Part shown: piece after piece, positions 45,494 to 54,190 of the stretch | Layout of the letters: each line of letters begins with the position of its first letter | Position numbering within the stretch: the first letter of the stretch is position 1 | Assembly (NCBI RefSeq): GCF_006442315.1 | Contig: NZ_VFVY01000024.1 | Location: 53,348 to 117,347 of the forward strand | Source: Mesorhizobium sp. B2-3-4 | Lineage (GTDB): Bacteria; Pseudomonadota; Alphaproteobacteria; Rhizobiales; Rhizobiaceae | Reading direction: 5' to 3' | DNA: 64,000 bases | Made by a program: the position numbers and the translations under genes | The notes under the pieces: generated by a model | The model's database searches: none | The model's input: the letters and a program-made list of their open reading frames with translations, nothing else | Told to the model about the DNA's origin: nothing

Positions 45494-45684
45494 GGCCGGC
45501 AGCCGGTCTGGCCGGTTGCTCGAAGCAATGCGATGCTGCCGGGACCGAAAGGTTCCGGCAGTTTGATTCGGGGGCAAGGACCAGGCCTCCAGATACGGCG
45601 CCAAGGGGGCGCCAGGATTTATGAATTCGTGCATGTCTTGCCGAGGGAGCTCGCCTTCGGAAACCGTGCGCACGGGGACAGGGC

Positions 45685-46881
45685 TTGGCTGATATCGGCA
45701 AGGACATCGAACGCCCGCTTGGACAGAGCGTCCGGGCGCCGCGCGGCGCCGGCAAGGTCAGCGCCGGCATGGTCGCGGCAAGCGTGGTCGTGCTGGCGGT
45801 GGTCGGCGTGTCGGCCGCTATCGCTCTCAGGGAGAAGCCGTTTCGAAAGCCGCAGGAAGTCGCCGTCTCGACGCCGAAAGTGACCGCGTCGGCCGAGCCG
45901 GCCGCGTCGCCTCCCGCACTGGCTCCGGCAACCACACCAAAGGCGCAGACGCCGGTGAAGGACTTGTCGACCAAGAGCGGCGGTCCGCAGATCATCCATG
46001 TGCAGACGGAAGAAGGCGATGGTCCGCCCAAGGCGGCGATCGTCATCCGCGATCCCTCGACCGTCGGCCAGAATCTCAAGATCGCGCATCTTCCCGACAA
46101 GGCGCTGATCGAAACCAGTGAAACCGGGCCCTTGCCGATGCGCTCCGCGGATGGCCGGCGGCCGTTCGACGTCTATGCGCGGCCGTGGTCCGGCTCGCGT
46201 GGCGCGCGCGTGGCGATCATCATCGGCGGGCTCGCCGTTTCGCAGACCGGTACCCAGGCGGCCATCGCCAAGCTGCCGGCGGAGGTGACGCTGGCCTTCG
46301 CGCCGCAGGGCAACAGCATCGGCCGCTGGATGACGGCCGCCCGCCAAAGCGGCCATGAGATCGTCATGCAGGTGCCGCTCGAACCGTTCGACTACCCAAA
46401 CGTCAATCCCGGCCGCAACACGCTGACGGTTGCGGCGACCCCCGACGAGAATCTGAAAAACCTGCACTGGGCGCTGTCGCGAACGACGAACTATACCGGG
46501 GTCATGAACTATATGGGCGCGCGGTTTTCCTCCGACGCCGCGGCGATGGAGCCGTTCATGGCGGAGCTCGGCAAAAGGGGCCTCGCCTATATCGACGATG
46601 GCTCGTCGGCGCGCAGCCTGGCGCCCGATATGGCGCTCAAGGACGGTGTGCCCTTCGTTACCGGCGACACCGCCATCGACGCGGTGCAGGATCGCGGCGC
46701 CATCCTGAAGAAACTGGACAGTCTCGAGGCAACCGCGCGTGCCAAGGGCACGGCCGTCGGCATCGGCTCGGCTTTCGACCTCACGGTCGACACGGTGTCG
46801 TCATGGGTCGCCGAGGCCAAGAAACGCGGCATCGAGATCGTGCCGATTTCGGCGGTGGCCATAGATCCGCAAAAAGGCTAA
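45685..46881 (+). CDS. Divergent polysaccharide deacetylase family protein
   Basis: A 398-residue protein with one N-terminal hydrophobic anchor (about residues 27-48), a Pro/Ala/Lys-rich linker and a C-terminal domain of the YibQ-type deacetylase family: VAIIIGGLAVSQTGTQAAI, LAFAPQGNSIGRWMTAAR and GHEIVMQVPLEPFDYP. The start is a TTG at 45685 after GGGGACAGGG; no better ATG exists. It follows ctpA and precedes rppH, a standard order in the group. Its carbohydrate substrate is unknown. Confidence 0.85.
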   Translation: MADIGKDIERPLGQSVRAPRGAGKVSAGMVAASVVVLAVVGVSAAIALREKPFRKPQEVAVSTPKVTASAEPAASPPALAPATTPKAQTPVKDLSTKSGGPQIIHVQTEEGDGPPKAAIVIRDPSTVGQNLKIAHLPDKALIETSETGPLPMRSADGRRPFDVYARPWSGSRGARVAIIIGGLAVSQTGTQAAIAKLPAEVTLAFAPQGNSIGRWMTAARQSGHEIVMQVPLEPFDYPNVNPGRNTLTVAATPDENLKNLHWALSRTTNYTGVMNYMGARFSSDAAAMEPFMAELGKRGLAYIDDGSSARSLAPDMALKDGVPFVTGDTAIDAVQDRGAILKKLDSLEATARAKGTAVGIGSAFDLTVDTVSSWVAEAKKRGIEIVPISAVAIDPQKG

Positions 46882-47024
46882 CAGCCGTCTCGATAATTCT
46901 ACTCCGGTGGGCATCTGGCGGCGTTTTCTGCGCTTCCGGTGCTCACGTACTTTAAGTACGCTCCGCTCCGGTTCTCGAAACCACTCGCCACATGCCTCAC
47001 CAGAGCGAATTCTCAAAACGGCTG
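46882..47024. repeat. Long imperfect hairpin repeat element, copy B
   Basis: It starts at the base after the deacetylase stop codon and ends 11 bases before the rppH ATG. The two halves are imperfect reverse complements over about 70 bases: CAGCCG (46882-46887) pairs with CGGCTG (47019-47024), and the apex is the dyad GTACTTTAAGTAC. The right half shares CGCTCCGCTCCGGTTCTCG with copy A at 33844. It supplies part of the rppH leader, including GGCTGGAAG near the start. Confidence 0.75.
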
Positions 47025-47035
47025 GAAGTCTCGCC

Positions 47036-47551
47036 ATGGCCAAAAAGATCGACCGCGAAACACTGCCCTATCGGCCCTGTGTCGGGCTGATGATCCTCAA
47101 TGCGGAAGGCCTCGTCTGGGTGGGGCATCGCATAGCCGAACCCGACAGCGAGTTCGCCGGCACGACACAGCTCTGGCAGATGCCGCAAGGCGGCATCGAC
47201 AAGGGCGAGGAGCCGCTGCAGGCGGCGGAACGGGAGCTCTACGAGGAGACCGGGATGCGCGGCGTCTCGTTGCTGGCCGAGGCGCCGGACTGGATCAACT
47301 ACGATCTGCCGGATCATCTCGTCGGCATCGCCTTCAAGGGCCGGTATCGTGGCCAGACGCAGAAATGGTTCGCGTTCCGCTTCCATGGCGATACCAGCGA
47401 AATCCAGATCAATCCGCCGCCGGGCGGCCACACCGCCGAATTCGACAAATGGTCGTGGCGGCCGATGCAGGATCTTCCCGACCTGATCGTGCCGTTCAAG
47501 CGCCATGTCTATGAAGACGTGGTGGCGGCGTTCCGGCACCTGGTGCCGTAA
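47036..47551 (+). CDS. rppH: RNA pyrophosphohydrolase
   Basis: Nudix hydrolase that removes pyrophosphate from the 5' end of mRNA and starts decay. The Nudix box is complete in GGIDKGEEPLQAAERELYEE followed by TGM; LPYRPCVGLMILN and LWQMPQGG are the flanking RppH features, and WFAFRFHGD follows. The 171 residues match the rhizobial enzyme. The frame extends upstream through the hairpin element, but the ATG at 47036 is the natural start. Confidence 0.93.
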   Translation: MAKKIDRETLPYRPCVGLMILNAEGLVWVGHRIAEPDSEFAGTTQLWQMPQGGIDKGEEPLQAAERELYEETGMRGVSLLAEAPDWINYDLPDHLVGIAFKGRYRGQTQKWFAFRFHGDTSEIQINPPPGGHTAEFDKWSWRPMQDLPDLIVPFKRHVYEDVVAAFRHLVP

Positions 47552-47619
47552 CCGGGCGGATGGTTGCCGCGCCGGCCTTGCGGCTCTATTGATGTTCATC
47601 CGCCGCAAGCAGGGTCGCC

Positions 47620-48759
47620 ATGAACGACGCCCCCAAAGAGTCTCCGCCCGATGACATCGCCGCCGTAAGTCAGGAGGCCGCCGGGGCGATCCTGACCATC
47701 GATCTCGCTGCGATTCGCGAAAATTACCGGCGGCTGAAGGCAAGGTTGGGCGGCGCACGCTGCGCCGGCGTGGTCAAGGCCGACGGCTACGGCCTCGGCG
47801 CACGCCAGGTGGCATCGGCGCTGGCGAAGGAGGGCTGCACCATCTTCTTCACTGCGCTGCTGGCCGAAGGCATCGCATTGCGCAAGGCGATCGGGGCCGG
47901 ACCCGAGATCTACGTGCTGAACGGACTGCCGCCGGGCTCCGAGCCGGAAGCGGTGGCGGCTGATCTCTGCGCTGTGATCAACAGTGGCGCGCAACTCGAA
48001 GCCTGGCGCGCCGCGGCCCGTCGCGCCGGCCGCAAGCTTCCGGCCGCCATCCAGGTCGACAGCGGTATGTCGCGGCTTGGCATGGCGCCCACCGAAGTGG
48101 CGGCGATCGCCGGCGATGCCGCCGCGTTCGATGGCATCGCCGTCAAATATGTGATGAGCCATCTGGCCTGCGCCGACGAGCCGCACCATCCGGCCAACGA
48201 ACAGCAGCGGCTGGCCTTCGAGCGGCTGCGCGCCATGCTGCCCGAGGCGCCCGCCTCGCTCGCCAATTCCTCCGGCATCTTTCTCGGGTCGCGCTACCAT
48301 TATGATCTGGCTCGTCCGGGTGCCGCGCTCTACGGCATCAATCCGACGCCCGCCGAACCCAACCCGATGCTGCCCGTGATCAGGCTGCGGGCCAAGGTGG
48401 CGCAGACGCGCCGCGTCGAAAAAGGCACCGGCATCGGCTATGGCCACACTTGTCACGCGGACGGACCGCTCAGTCTGGCGACGATCTCGTTCGGCTACGC
48501 GGATGGCTGGCTGCGCCGGTCAGCTTCAGCCGCATGGTTCGAGGGGGTGCGCCTGCCCTTCCTCGGACGCGTCTCGATGGATTCGATCATTCTCGACGTA
48601 TCGGCGCTGCCGCCCGGCACGCTTGGCGAAGGGAATCTCGTCGAACTGCTCGGCCCCTCGCAAAGCGTCGACGACGCCGCCGGCCATGCCGGCACCATCG
48701 GCTATGAAATCCTGGCCAGTCTGGGAACGCGCTTCCACCGGCACTATCTCGGCGGTTGA
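47620..48759 (+). CDS. alr: Alanine racemase
   Basis: PLP enzyme interconverting L- and D-alanine, 379 residues. The PLP Lys is in AGVVKADGYGLGARQV, the acidic helix QVDSGMSRLGM follows, and the second catalytic Tyr is in FGYADGWLRR; GRVSMDSIILDVS is the dimer-site signature. dadA lies 1.4 kb downstream in the same direction, so this may be the catabolic isozyme (DadX role) rather than the biosynthetic one. A short Asp/Glu/Pro head precedes the fold. Confidence 0.93.
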   Translation: MNDAPKESPPDDIAAVSQEAAGAILTIDLAAIRENYRRLKARLGGARCAGVVKADGYGLGARQVASALAKEGCTIFFTALLAEGIALRKAIGAGPEIYVLNGLPPGSEPEAVAADLCAVINSGAQLEAWRAAARRAGRKLPAAIQVDSGMSRLGMAPTEVAAIAGDAAAFDGIAVKYVMSHLACADEPHHPANEQQRLAFERLRAMLPEAPASLANSSGIFLGSRYHYDLARPGAALYGINPTPAEPNPMLPVIRLRAKVAQTRRVEKGTGIGYGHTCHADGPLSLATISFGYADGWLRRSASAAWFEGVRLPFLGRVSMDSIILDVSALPPGTLGEGNLVELLGPSQSVDDAAGHAGTIGYEILASLGTRFHRHYLGG

Positions 48760-49028
48760 GCGGTTTGGCCGCGCTTGACAAGCGGACGCCTGTCGGCAAG
48801 GCTCGGGACATGAGCAACCTCGCTTATACCAGAACCTTGTTCAGGGTCTGCCCGATCGCGGGATCGTAGCCCCGGCGCGGCCGCCTCTTGGCGTCCGTCC
48901 GAACCGGGGCATCCATACATCCACCATCGTCATCACGTCGTCGGCCGCAAGCGGCTGCCGGCTTAATCAGCCGCCGTCAGCGCGGCGGCAAGCGCGTCCG
49001 CTGGATGCGCCGATCCATGAGGTTTGCC

Positions 49029-49460
49029 ATGCAACATGCAACAGGGCTGCGTCCATCGAAGCAGATTCTGATCAGCGACACCGACCACGACAGGTTGACA
49101 GGCCTGGCGAGGACGGTGCTGAACCGCACACCCGAGACGGCCGAAGAGCTGCTCTCGGAACTAGACCGGGCCGTGATCGTGAAAGCGGCGGCAATGCCCG
49201 CCGGCGTGGTGCGGATGGGTTCGACAGTGACGATCCGAGATGAAGGCGGCGACATCAAGCGCATCGTGCTGGTCTACCCGGGCGAAGCCGACATCGCCGA
49301 CAACCGGATCTCGGTGCTGACGCCGATGGGAACGGCGCTGATCGGCGCCTGTACCGGGCAGGCGGTGTGCTGGAGCGGTCGCGGCGGACGGAAATTGTCG
49401 GTGACCGTGGAAGCCGTCGATACCGCCGCCGGCAGCGAGCGTCGATCATGGAGGCAGTAA
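49029..49460 (+). CDS. Rnk-like nucleoside diphosphate kinase regulator, first copy
   Basis: A 143-residue protein of the GreA/GreB C-terminal-domain family. It has KQILISDTDHDRLTGLAR, then LDRAVIVKAAAMPAGVVRMG, STVTIRDEGG and LVYPGEADIADNRISVLTP with MGTALIGACTG, the Rnk/GreA FKBP-like core that contacts RNA polymerase. The ATG at 49029 is preferred over 49017 and the longer frame from 48888. A second related gene starts at its stop codon. Its link with alr/dadA is by position only. Confidence 0.82.
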   Translation: MQHATGLRPSKQILISDTDHDRLTGLARTVLNRTPETAEELLSELDRAVIVKAAAMPAGVVRMGSTVTIRDEGGDIKRIVLVYPGEADIADNRISVLTPMGTALIGACTGQAVCWSGRGGRKLSVTVEAVDTAAGSERRSWRQ

Positions 49461-50005
49461 TGGGAAACACAAGCTGCCGCCTGACAATGAAGGATTTCGC
49501 CGTCCTGGAAGTGATGCTCGGGCGTCGACGCGCATTCGCGGATCCGATGGCGCGGATGATCGAGGAGAAGCTCTCCAATGCCATCGTCGTGCCGAACGAG
49601 TCCGTCGGCCCCGATATCGTGACGCTGAACAGCCGAGTGGTGTTTTGCATCGATACCGGAGCGGCGGAGACGCGCACCCTGGTGCAGAACGAAGTGCGCG
49701 GACCGGTCGGCTCCAGCCTGTCGATGGCAACCAGGCGCGGGCTGTGCATGCTTGGCATGGCGCAAGGTCAGACGGCCTCGATCGAGCTCGCCGATGGCAG
49801 GTGTGAGTCGATCCGGATCGAGGCGGTGCTCTATCAGCCGGAAGCGGCACGGCGGGCGGCCCGGGAAAGGGCCTCCGCCGGCAGACCGCGACCGCACGGG
49901 CTGACCCTCGTCTACAGCGCCGGCGCTTCCATCCGGCCTCTTGGCGAGACGGCCCGAATGCGGCAGACAGAGGGGGATGACGATCCCGGTCCGTCGGCGG
50001 CGTGA
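49460..50005 (+). CDS. Rnk/GreA-like protein, second divergent copy
   Basis: A 181-residue paralogue of the preceding gene: CRLTMKDFAVLEVMLGRR aligns with its head and IVTLNSRVVFCID, LSMATRRGLCMLGMAQGQ with its core, but it has a long Arg/Ala/Gly tail. The start ATG overlaps the stop of the first copy (TAATG) and follows GGAGG, so the pair is translationally coupled. Divergence of the core makes its binding partner uncertain. Confidence 0.75.
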   Translation: MGNTSCRLTMKDFAVLEVMLGRRRAFADPMARMIEEKLSNAIVVPNESVGPDIVTLNSRVVFCIDTGAAETRTLVQNEVRGPVGSSLSMATRRGLCMLGMAQGQTASIELADGRCESIRIEAVLYQPEAARRAARERASAGRPRPHGLTLVYSAGASIRPLGETARMRQTEGDDDPGPSAA

Positions 50006-50122
50006 AGAGCCATGGCGCATGGCGGCGAAGATCGGGATCGATTTTCGCCGGCGATCGTGCGCAAATCGCAGATGCGGCCGTGTCCAACGGCGTGCCGAGG
50101 GACACGGCGTAAGGAGTGAACG

Positions 50123-51379
50123 ATGAAGATCATGGTGCTGGGCAGTGGCGTCATCGGGGTCACCACGGCCTATTATCTTGCCGAGGCCGGCCATGAGGTG
50201 ACGGTGATCGACCGCCAGAAAGGCCCGGCGCTGGAAACCAGCTTCGCCAATGCCGGCGAGATTTCCCCCGGCTATGCCTCGCCCTGGGCCGGACCCGGCA
50301 TTCCGCTGAAGGCGATCAAGTGGCTGTTGATGAAGCACGGCCCGCTGGTGGTGCGGCCGGCCTTCGATCCGCATATGTGGACATGGCTGGTGAAGATGCT
50401 GCGCAATTGCACCGCCGAGCGCTACGCCATCAACAAATCGCGCATGGTGCCGCTGGCCGAGTACAGCCGCGACACGCTGAAGGCGCTGCGCGAAGCCACC
50501 GGCATCACCTATGACGAGCGGACCCAGGGCACGCTGCAGCTGTTCCGTAAGCAGAAGCAGCTCGACGGCACTGGAGGCGACGTCGAGGTGCTGAAGAAAT
50601 ACGGGGTGCCCTATGAAGTCCTCGACCAGGATGGCTGCATCGCGGCCGAGCCGGGGCTGGCAGGGGTGCGCGAGAAGTTTGTCGGGGGTCTCAGGCTGCC
50701 GCATGACGAGACCGGCGACTGCAAGATGTTCACTGACCGGCTGACCGAGCTTTGCGTGGCGCGCGGCGTCAAGTTCGAGTACGGCGTGACCATCTGGCGC
50801 GTCATCCGCAGCCGCAACCGTGTCGCCAATCTGAGCACCAGCGCCGGCTGGAAGGCGGCGGACGCCTATGTCATGGCGCTGGGCAGCTATTCGGCTGGCT
50901 TCATGCGCCGGATGAAACGGTCGATCCCGGTCTATCCGGTCAAGGGCTACTCGATCACGGTGCCGATCAAGGACGCCGCCGCCGCACCGGTGTCGACGGT
51001 GATGGACGAAACCTACAAGGTCGCCATCACCCGGCTGGGCGACCGCATCCGCGTCGGCGGCACGGCCGAGATCTCCGGCTTCGACCTCAGACTGCACGAA
51101 TCGCGGCGCCGCACGCTGGAACACTCGGTCGGCGATCTCTTTCCGGGCGCCGGCGCCATGCGCGAAGCAACCTTCTGGTGCGGGCTGCGGCCGATGACGC
51201 CGGACGGACCGCCGCTGATCGGGCGCACCGAACTGTCCAACCTCTATCTCAACACCGGCCATGGCACGCTGGGCTGGACCATGGCCTGCGGCTCGGCCAA
51301 GGTGCTGTCCGACATCATCTCGAACCGCGTGCCCGACATCGACGTGCGTGCCCTGGCGCAGGAGCGGTATCTCAAATAG
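50123..51379 (+). CDS. dadA: D-amino acid dehydrogenase small subunit
   Basis: FAD enzyme oxidising D-alanine to pyruvate and passing electrons to the respiratory chain, 418 residues. The dinucleotide site is VLGSGVIGVTTAYYLAEAG with the Asp/Glu at VIDRQKGPALETSFANAGEI, and the C-terminal FAD loop is NTGHGTLGWTMACGSAK. DadA of E. coli is about 432 residues. GGAGTGA precedes the ATG. Together with alr it makes the L-Ala catabolic route; two Rnk-like genes lie between them. Confidence 0.94.
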   Translation: MKIMVLGSGVIGVTTAYYLAEAGHEVTVIDRQKGPALETSFANAGEISPGYASPWAGPGIPLKAIKWLLMKHGPLVVRPAFDPHMWTWLVKMLRNCTAERYAINKSRMVPLAEYSRDTLKALREATGITYDERTQGTLQLFRKQKQLDGTGGDVEVLKKYGVPYEVLDQDGCIAAEPGLAGVREKFVGGLRLPHDETGDCKMFTDRLTELCVARGVKFEYGVTIWRVIRSRNRVANLSTSAGWKAADAYVMALGSYSAGFMRRMKRSIPVYPVKGYSITVPIKDAAAAPVSTVMDETYKVAITRLGDRIRVGGTAEISGFDLRLHESRRRTLEHSVGDLFPGAGAMREATFWCGLRPMTPDGPPLIGRTELSNLYLNTGHGTLGWTMACGSAKVLSDIISNRVPDIDVRALAQERYLK

Positions 51380-51403
51380 CCGCTCACGCGTCTCGCCGCG
51401 GCA

Positions 51404-53560
51404 TCAGAACGCCTGGCGGACCCAGGCCTCGTCGAACAGCAGCCGGTAGGCCCACGGGATTGTCACATTGGTGGCGACGGGGTTGGAATGGGCGAGGTAA
51501 TCGTCATAGACCGGCTTCATCCTGCTGTAGAAGGCGGGGTCGAGCACCATCATGCCGTTCTCCGAATCATGGAAGAAGCTGCGGTTGTTGAGGTTGACCG
51601 AGGAGATGGCGACCAGCCTTTCGTCGATCATCATGATCTTGGAATGCAGCACCACGTCGGGCGCCTTGAATTCGCGGATGTTGATACGGTCGCCATATTT
51701 CTCGACGAACAGCTTGTTGAGGGCGGTGAGGAACTTGCCGCCGATATCGCCCTTGAGGTCGATGCGGCCGACAATGTCGATCCTGACGCCGCGGGCGAGC
51801 GCCCGGTCAAAAGCCCTGGCGAGGCTCGGCGTCAGATTGAGGTAGGGATTGACGATCTGGATATGGTGCCGGGCGGCGTCGACCAGTTCGACGAAATAGG
51901 CCTCCAGCGCATGGTCGTCCTCATAGGGCACGGAGATGAAATGCCGGGCGGTGCCTGACGGGCGGCGGCCATCGGCGGGGACAGGGATGGAGAAGGGACG
52001 CGCCAGATTGGTGTCGGCATCACGCAGCCACATGGTCGACAAATGCGCGGCGAGCGTCTCCACCGTCGCGCGGTCGGCGAACTCGATGTCGAAGTCGCTC
52101 CAGTTCGAATAGTAGTTCAGCGAAAGGCCGTCGGTCTTGCCATATTGCTCGAGGTCCGGATAGCGCGACAGGTCGATCGGCTGGTGGAACAGGAACCCGT
52201 CATGGATGTTGCGGCCGCCGATGATGACGCGCGAACGCGCCGGGTCCTGCGCCAGCGTTGCCAGCATCTTGATATGAAGCACCTTGTGCAGCTGTGAAAT
52301 CTGCTCGTCGATCGGCGCGCCATGGTCGGCGCGCCAACGGTATTCCTGCAGCTCGACATTGGGGAATTCGGCCGCCAGCCGGTGCAGCATGGCGTCGTCC
52401 TTTTCGCGCTCCAGCACGTCGGTGACCATGATGCGTACCTTGGTGCCGAGCGCGGCATGGTGGCGGATCAGCCGTTCGATGACGCGGCCGGAAAAGTCCG
52501 CCTTGAACTCGAGCGAGGACAGATAGATCAGCTTCAGCCTTGGCGCGTGCGAGAAATCGAGCGGCAGTTCCGGATCGCCCTTGTCGATGGCCGCGTCGGA
52601 CAGCGGCGCGCCCATCAGCGCCTCGACCTTGGCGTTGAATCCGTCACGTGATTTGCGCAGCAGCGTGGGCGCGCCGACCGGCATGGCGCAGGTCTGCGAC
52701 AGCCAGCGGCTGGCATAGAAGGCGCGCTCAAGCGCGTCGAGGCCGGCATTGGCCGGGACCGGGCAGCGCTGGTAGCGGCTGTCCAGGGCGGCGAGCGCCT
52801 GATCGGCGGTCTCTTCGCGGCGAATGATGAGCGGAGCGCCCGTCGGCGCAAGGCTGGAGCGGATCCTTGCCGTGCAGCGGTTCAAGCTGTTGTCCGGGAA
52901 CAGGCTGACCGCGTCGTCCTCGCCGGAGAGGCGAAACCGGAACGCCACGCCGGCGGCGATGGTGCGCGAGGCACCTGCGGCGCGGAGCGCCAATGCGCCG
53001 TCGCAGACGCCTTCGATATCGGCAGGCTGCGTGCCTGCCTGGCGAACGACGATCTCGGTGCCGCGAGCCTGCAGGCCGGAAAAATCGAATGTCTTGGGGG
53101 CCGAAGGTCGTGCCGCCGCGTCGATGTAGAGCGTCTGCCGGGACACCCGCCAACGGGCGTCGAAATGGCCGTCGCCGCTGCCTTTGCCGGCCGGGGGCAG
53201 ATGTGCGTTGGCGACAGGTCCGGCCATTTGCCGCAGCGTCTTGTAGGCCGCCTGGAAGTCACCGTTGTAGACGTCGCGCCAATTGCGCCCGAACGGGCCG
53301 GTGCCGTTGGCGCGATCCATGGCGCCGAGCTGGTTGTGGGCAAGCAGCGCCAGGAACCGCTTCTCGTAGTCGCCGATGACGGCATCGCCGAAAAACTGCT
53401 CGGCCGCGACCTGTGGGCCTGATGTGGCGGCCGACAAAGAGGAGCGGGCGCAGGTTTCCTGTCCCGGCAGAAGCTCACAGGCATTGCGGCCCGCGCCGGC
53501 ACAGCCGGCAAGGACCGCGAGCGCCAACAGGGCAGGGACGATCGATGCGCGGCCCTTCAC
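51404..53560 (-). CDS. Phospholipase D-family lipoprotein
   Basis: A 718-residue protein with a lipobox at its start (ALAVLAGCAGAG). The second HKD motif is canonical, VVLHSKIMMIDERLVAISS with NNRSF and a Glu in DSENGMM; the first is less regular, VLHIKMLATLAQD followed by VIIGGRNIHDG. This two-HKD layout is seen in cardiolipin synthases of the ClsC type and in PLD-like hydrolases. The first 200 or so residues have no PLD motif. Its GTG start overlaps the stop of the upstream PLA2-like gene (GTGA), so the two are coupled. Periplasmic membrane lipid is the likely target. Confidence 0.85.
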   Translation of the reverse strand: MKGRASIVPALLALAVLAGCAGAGRNACELLPGQETCARSSLSAATSGPQVAAEQFFGDAVIGDYEKRFLALLAHNQLGAMDRANGTGPFGRNWRDVYNGDFQAAYKTLRQMAGPVANAHLPPAGKGSGDGHFDARWRVSRQTLYIDAAARPSAPKTFDFSGLQARGTEIVVRQAGTQPADIEGVCDGALALRAAGASRTIAAGVAFRFRLSGEDDAVSLFPDNSLNRCTARIRSSLAPTGAPLIIRREETADQALAALDSRYQRCPVPANAGLDALERAFYASRWLSQTCAMPVGAPTLLRKSRDGFNAKVEALMGAPLSDAAIDKGDPELPLDFSHAPRLKLIYLSSLEFKADFSGRVIERLIRHHAALGTKVRIMVTDVLEREKDDAMLHRLAAEFPNVELQEYRWRADHGAPIDEQISQLHKVLHIKMLATLAQDPARSRVIIGGRNIHDGFLFHQPIDLSRYPDLEQYGKTDGLSLNYYSNWSDFDIEFADRATVETLAAHLSTMWLRDADTNLARPFSIPVPADGRRPSGTARHFISVPYEDDHALEAYFVELVDAARHHIQIVNPYLNLTPSLARAFDRALARGVRIDIVGRIDLKGDIGGKFLTALNKLFVEKYGDRINIREFKAPDVVLHSKIMMIDERLVAISSVNLNNRSFFHDSENGMMVLDPAFYSRMKPVYDDYLAHSNPVATNVTIPWAYRLLFDEAWVRQAF

Positions 53561-54000
53561 CCGGCGGCTCCGGCTTTCATGGCACTCAGCTGCGCCGGGT
53601 CGCGGGGCGGCATGAATCCGTGCGGAAAGACTTTGCAGACCGGGATGGCGAAAGTGGCGATCAGCAGTTCGGCCTCGCCGCGCATCTTGCGGGGCGCCGC
53701 CTTGTCATCGCGAATGGCGCGGGCCGAGGCGACGAGGGCGCCGTCGCAGGCGCAATGGTCGTGCTGGGCGATGTAGCAGGCGTCATGGACCTGGCAGACC
53801 GCGTCGAGGCGATCGACCGGCCGCGCCGAGAGATCGCCGGTACGGGTGCCCGGCCCGCAATAATTGCCGATGACGAAGGGCGAGGGGCGCGCCATGGCGT
53901 AGCGGATCGGCTTGGGCAATTCGGCTTCCGGCACTTTCGTCCATGGGTTGGCGCAATCGGACAGCAAAAGCAGCGGCAGGATGGCAAGAACGGCTCGCAT
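53557..54000 (-). CDS. Phospholipase A2-like secreted protein
   Basis: A 147-residue exported protein (hydrophobic head MRAVLAILPLLLLSDCAN, a near-lipobox with unusual Asp before Cys). NYCGPGTRTGDLSARPVDRL resembles the calcium loop, DAVCQVHDACYIAQ contains the PLA2 catalytic His-Asp dyad with flanking cysteines, and CACDGALV matches the CxCD helix carrying the second Asp. These are the defining sPLA2-fold residues. The frame extends to 54147, but the ATG at 54000 starts the signal. It overlaps the PLD gene by four bases, which suggests joint phospholipid attack or remodelling. Enzyme activity is inferred. Confidence 0.62.
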   Translation of the reverse strand: MRAVLAILPLLLLSDCANPWTKVPEAELPKPIRYAMARPSPFVIGNYCGPGTRTGDLSARPVDRLDAVCQVHDACYIAQHDHCACDGALVASARAIRDDKAAPRKMRGEAELLIATFAIPVCKVFPHGFMPPRDPAQLSAMKAGAAG

Positions 54001-54190
54001 GTCTATCCGCGCCAGCTTTCTGAACGACTTCCCCACGCCGGCTATCGTGCCCGCGCCGACGGCCGCGTGCCTGATGCCACACCGGCTGGTTTTGTGGCAA
54101 GTGGACGGCCGTGTGTATCGCCCGATTGTGATATGTGCGAATTCCATTTAACCCGCACATTGTATCCCTCAGCATTTCGCGAGAATTGTG

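Noticed and set aside
43970..45673. 567-codon minus-strand frame opposite ctpA
   Set aside because: Antisense to a complete S41 protease; composition typical of shadow frames.
49274..51262. 662-codon minus-strand frame opposite the rnk pair and dadA
   Set aside because: Antisense to a recognised flavoenzyme; no motif of its own.
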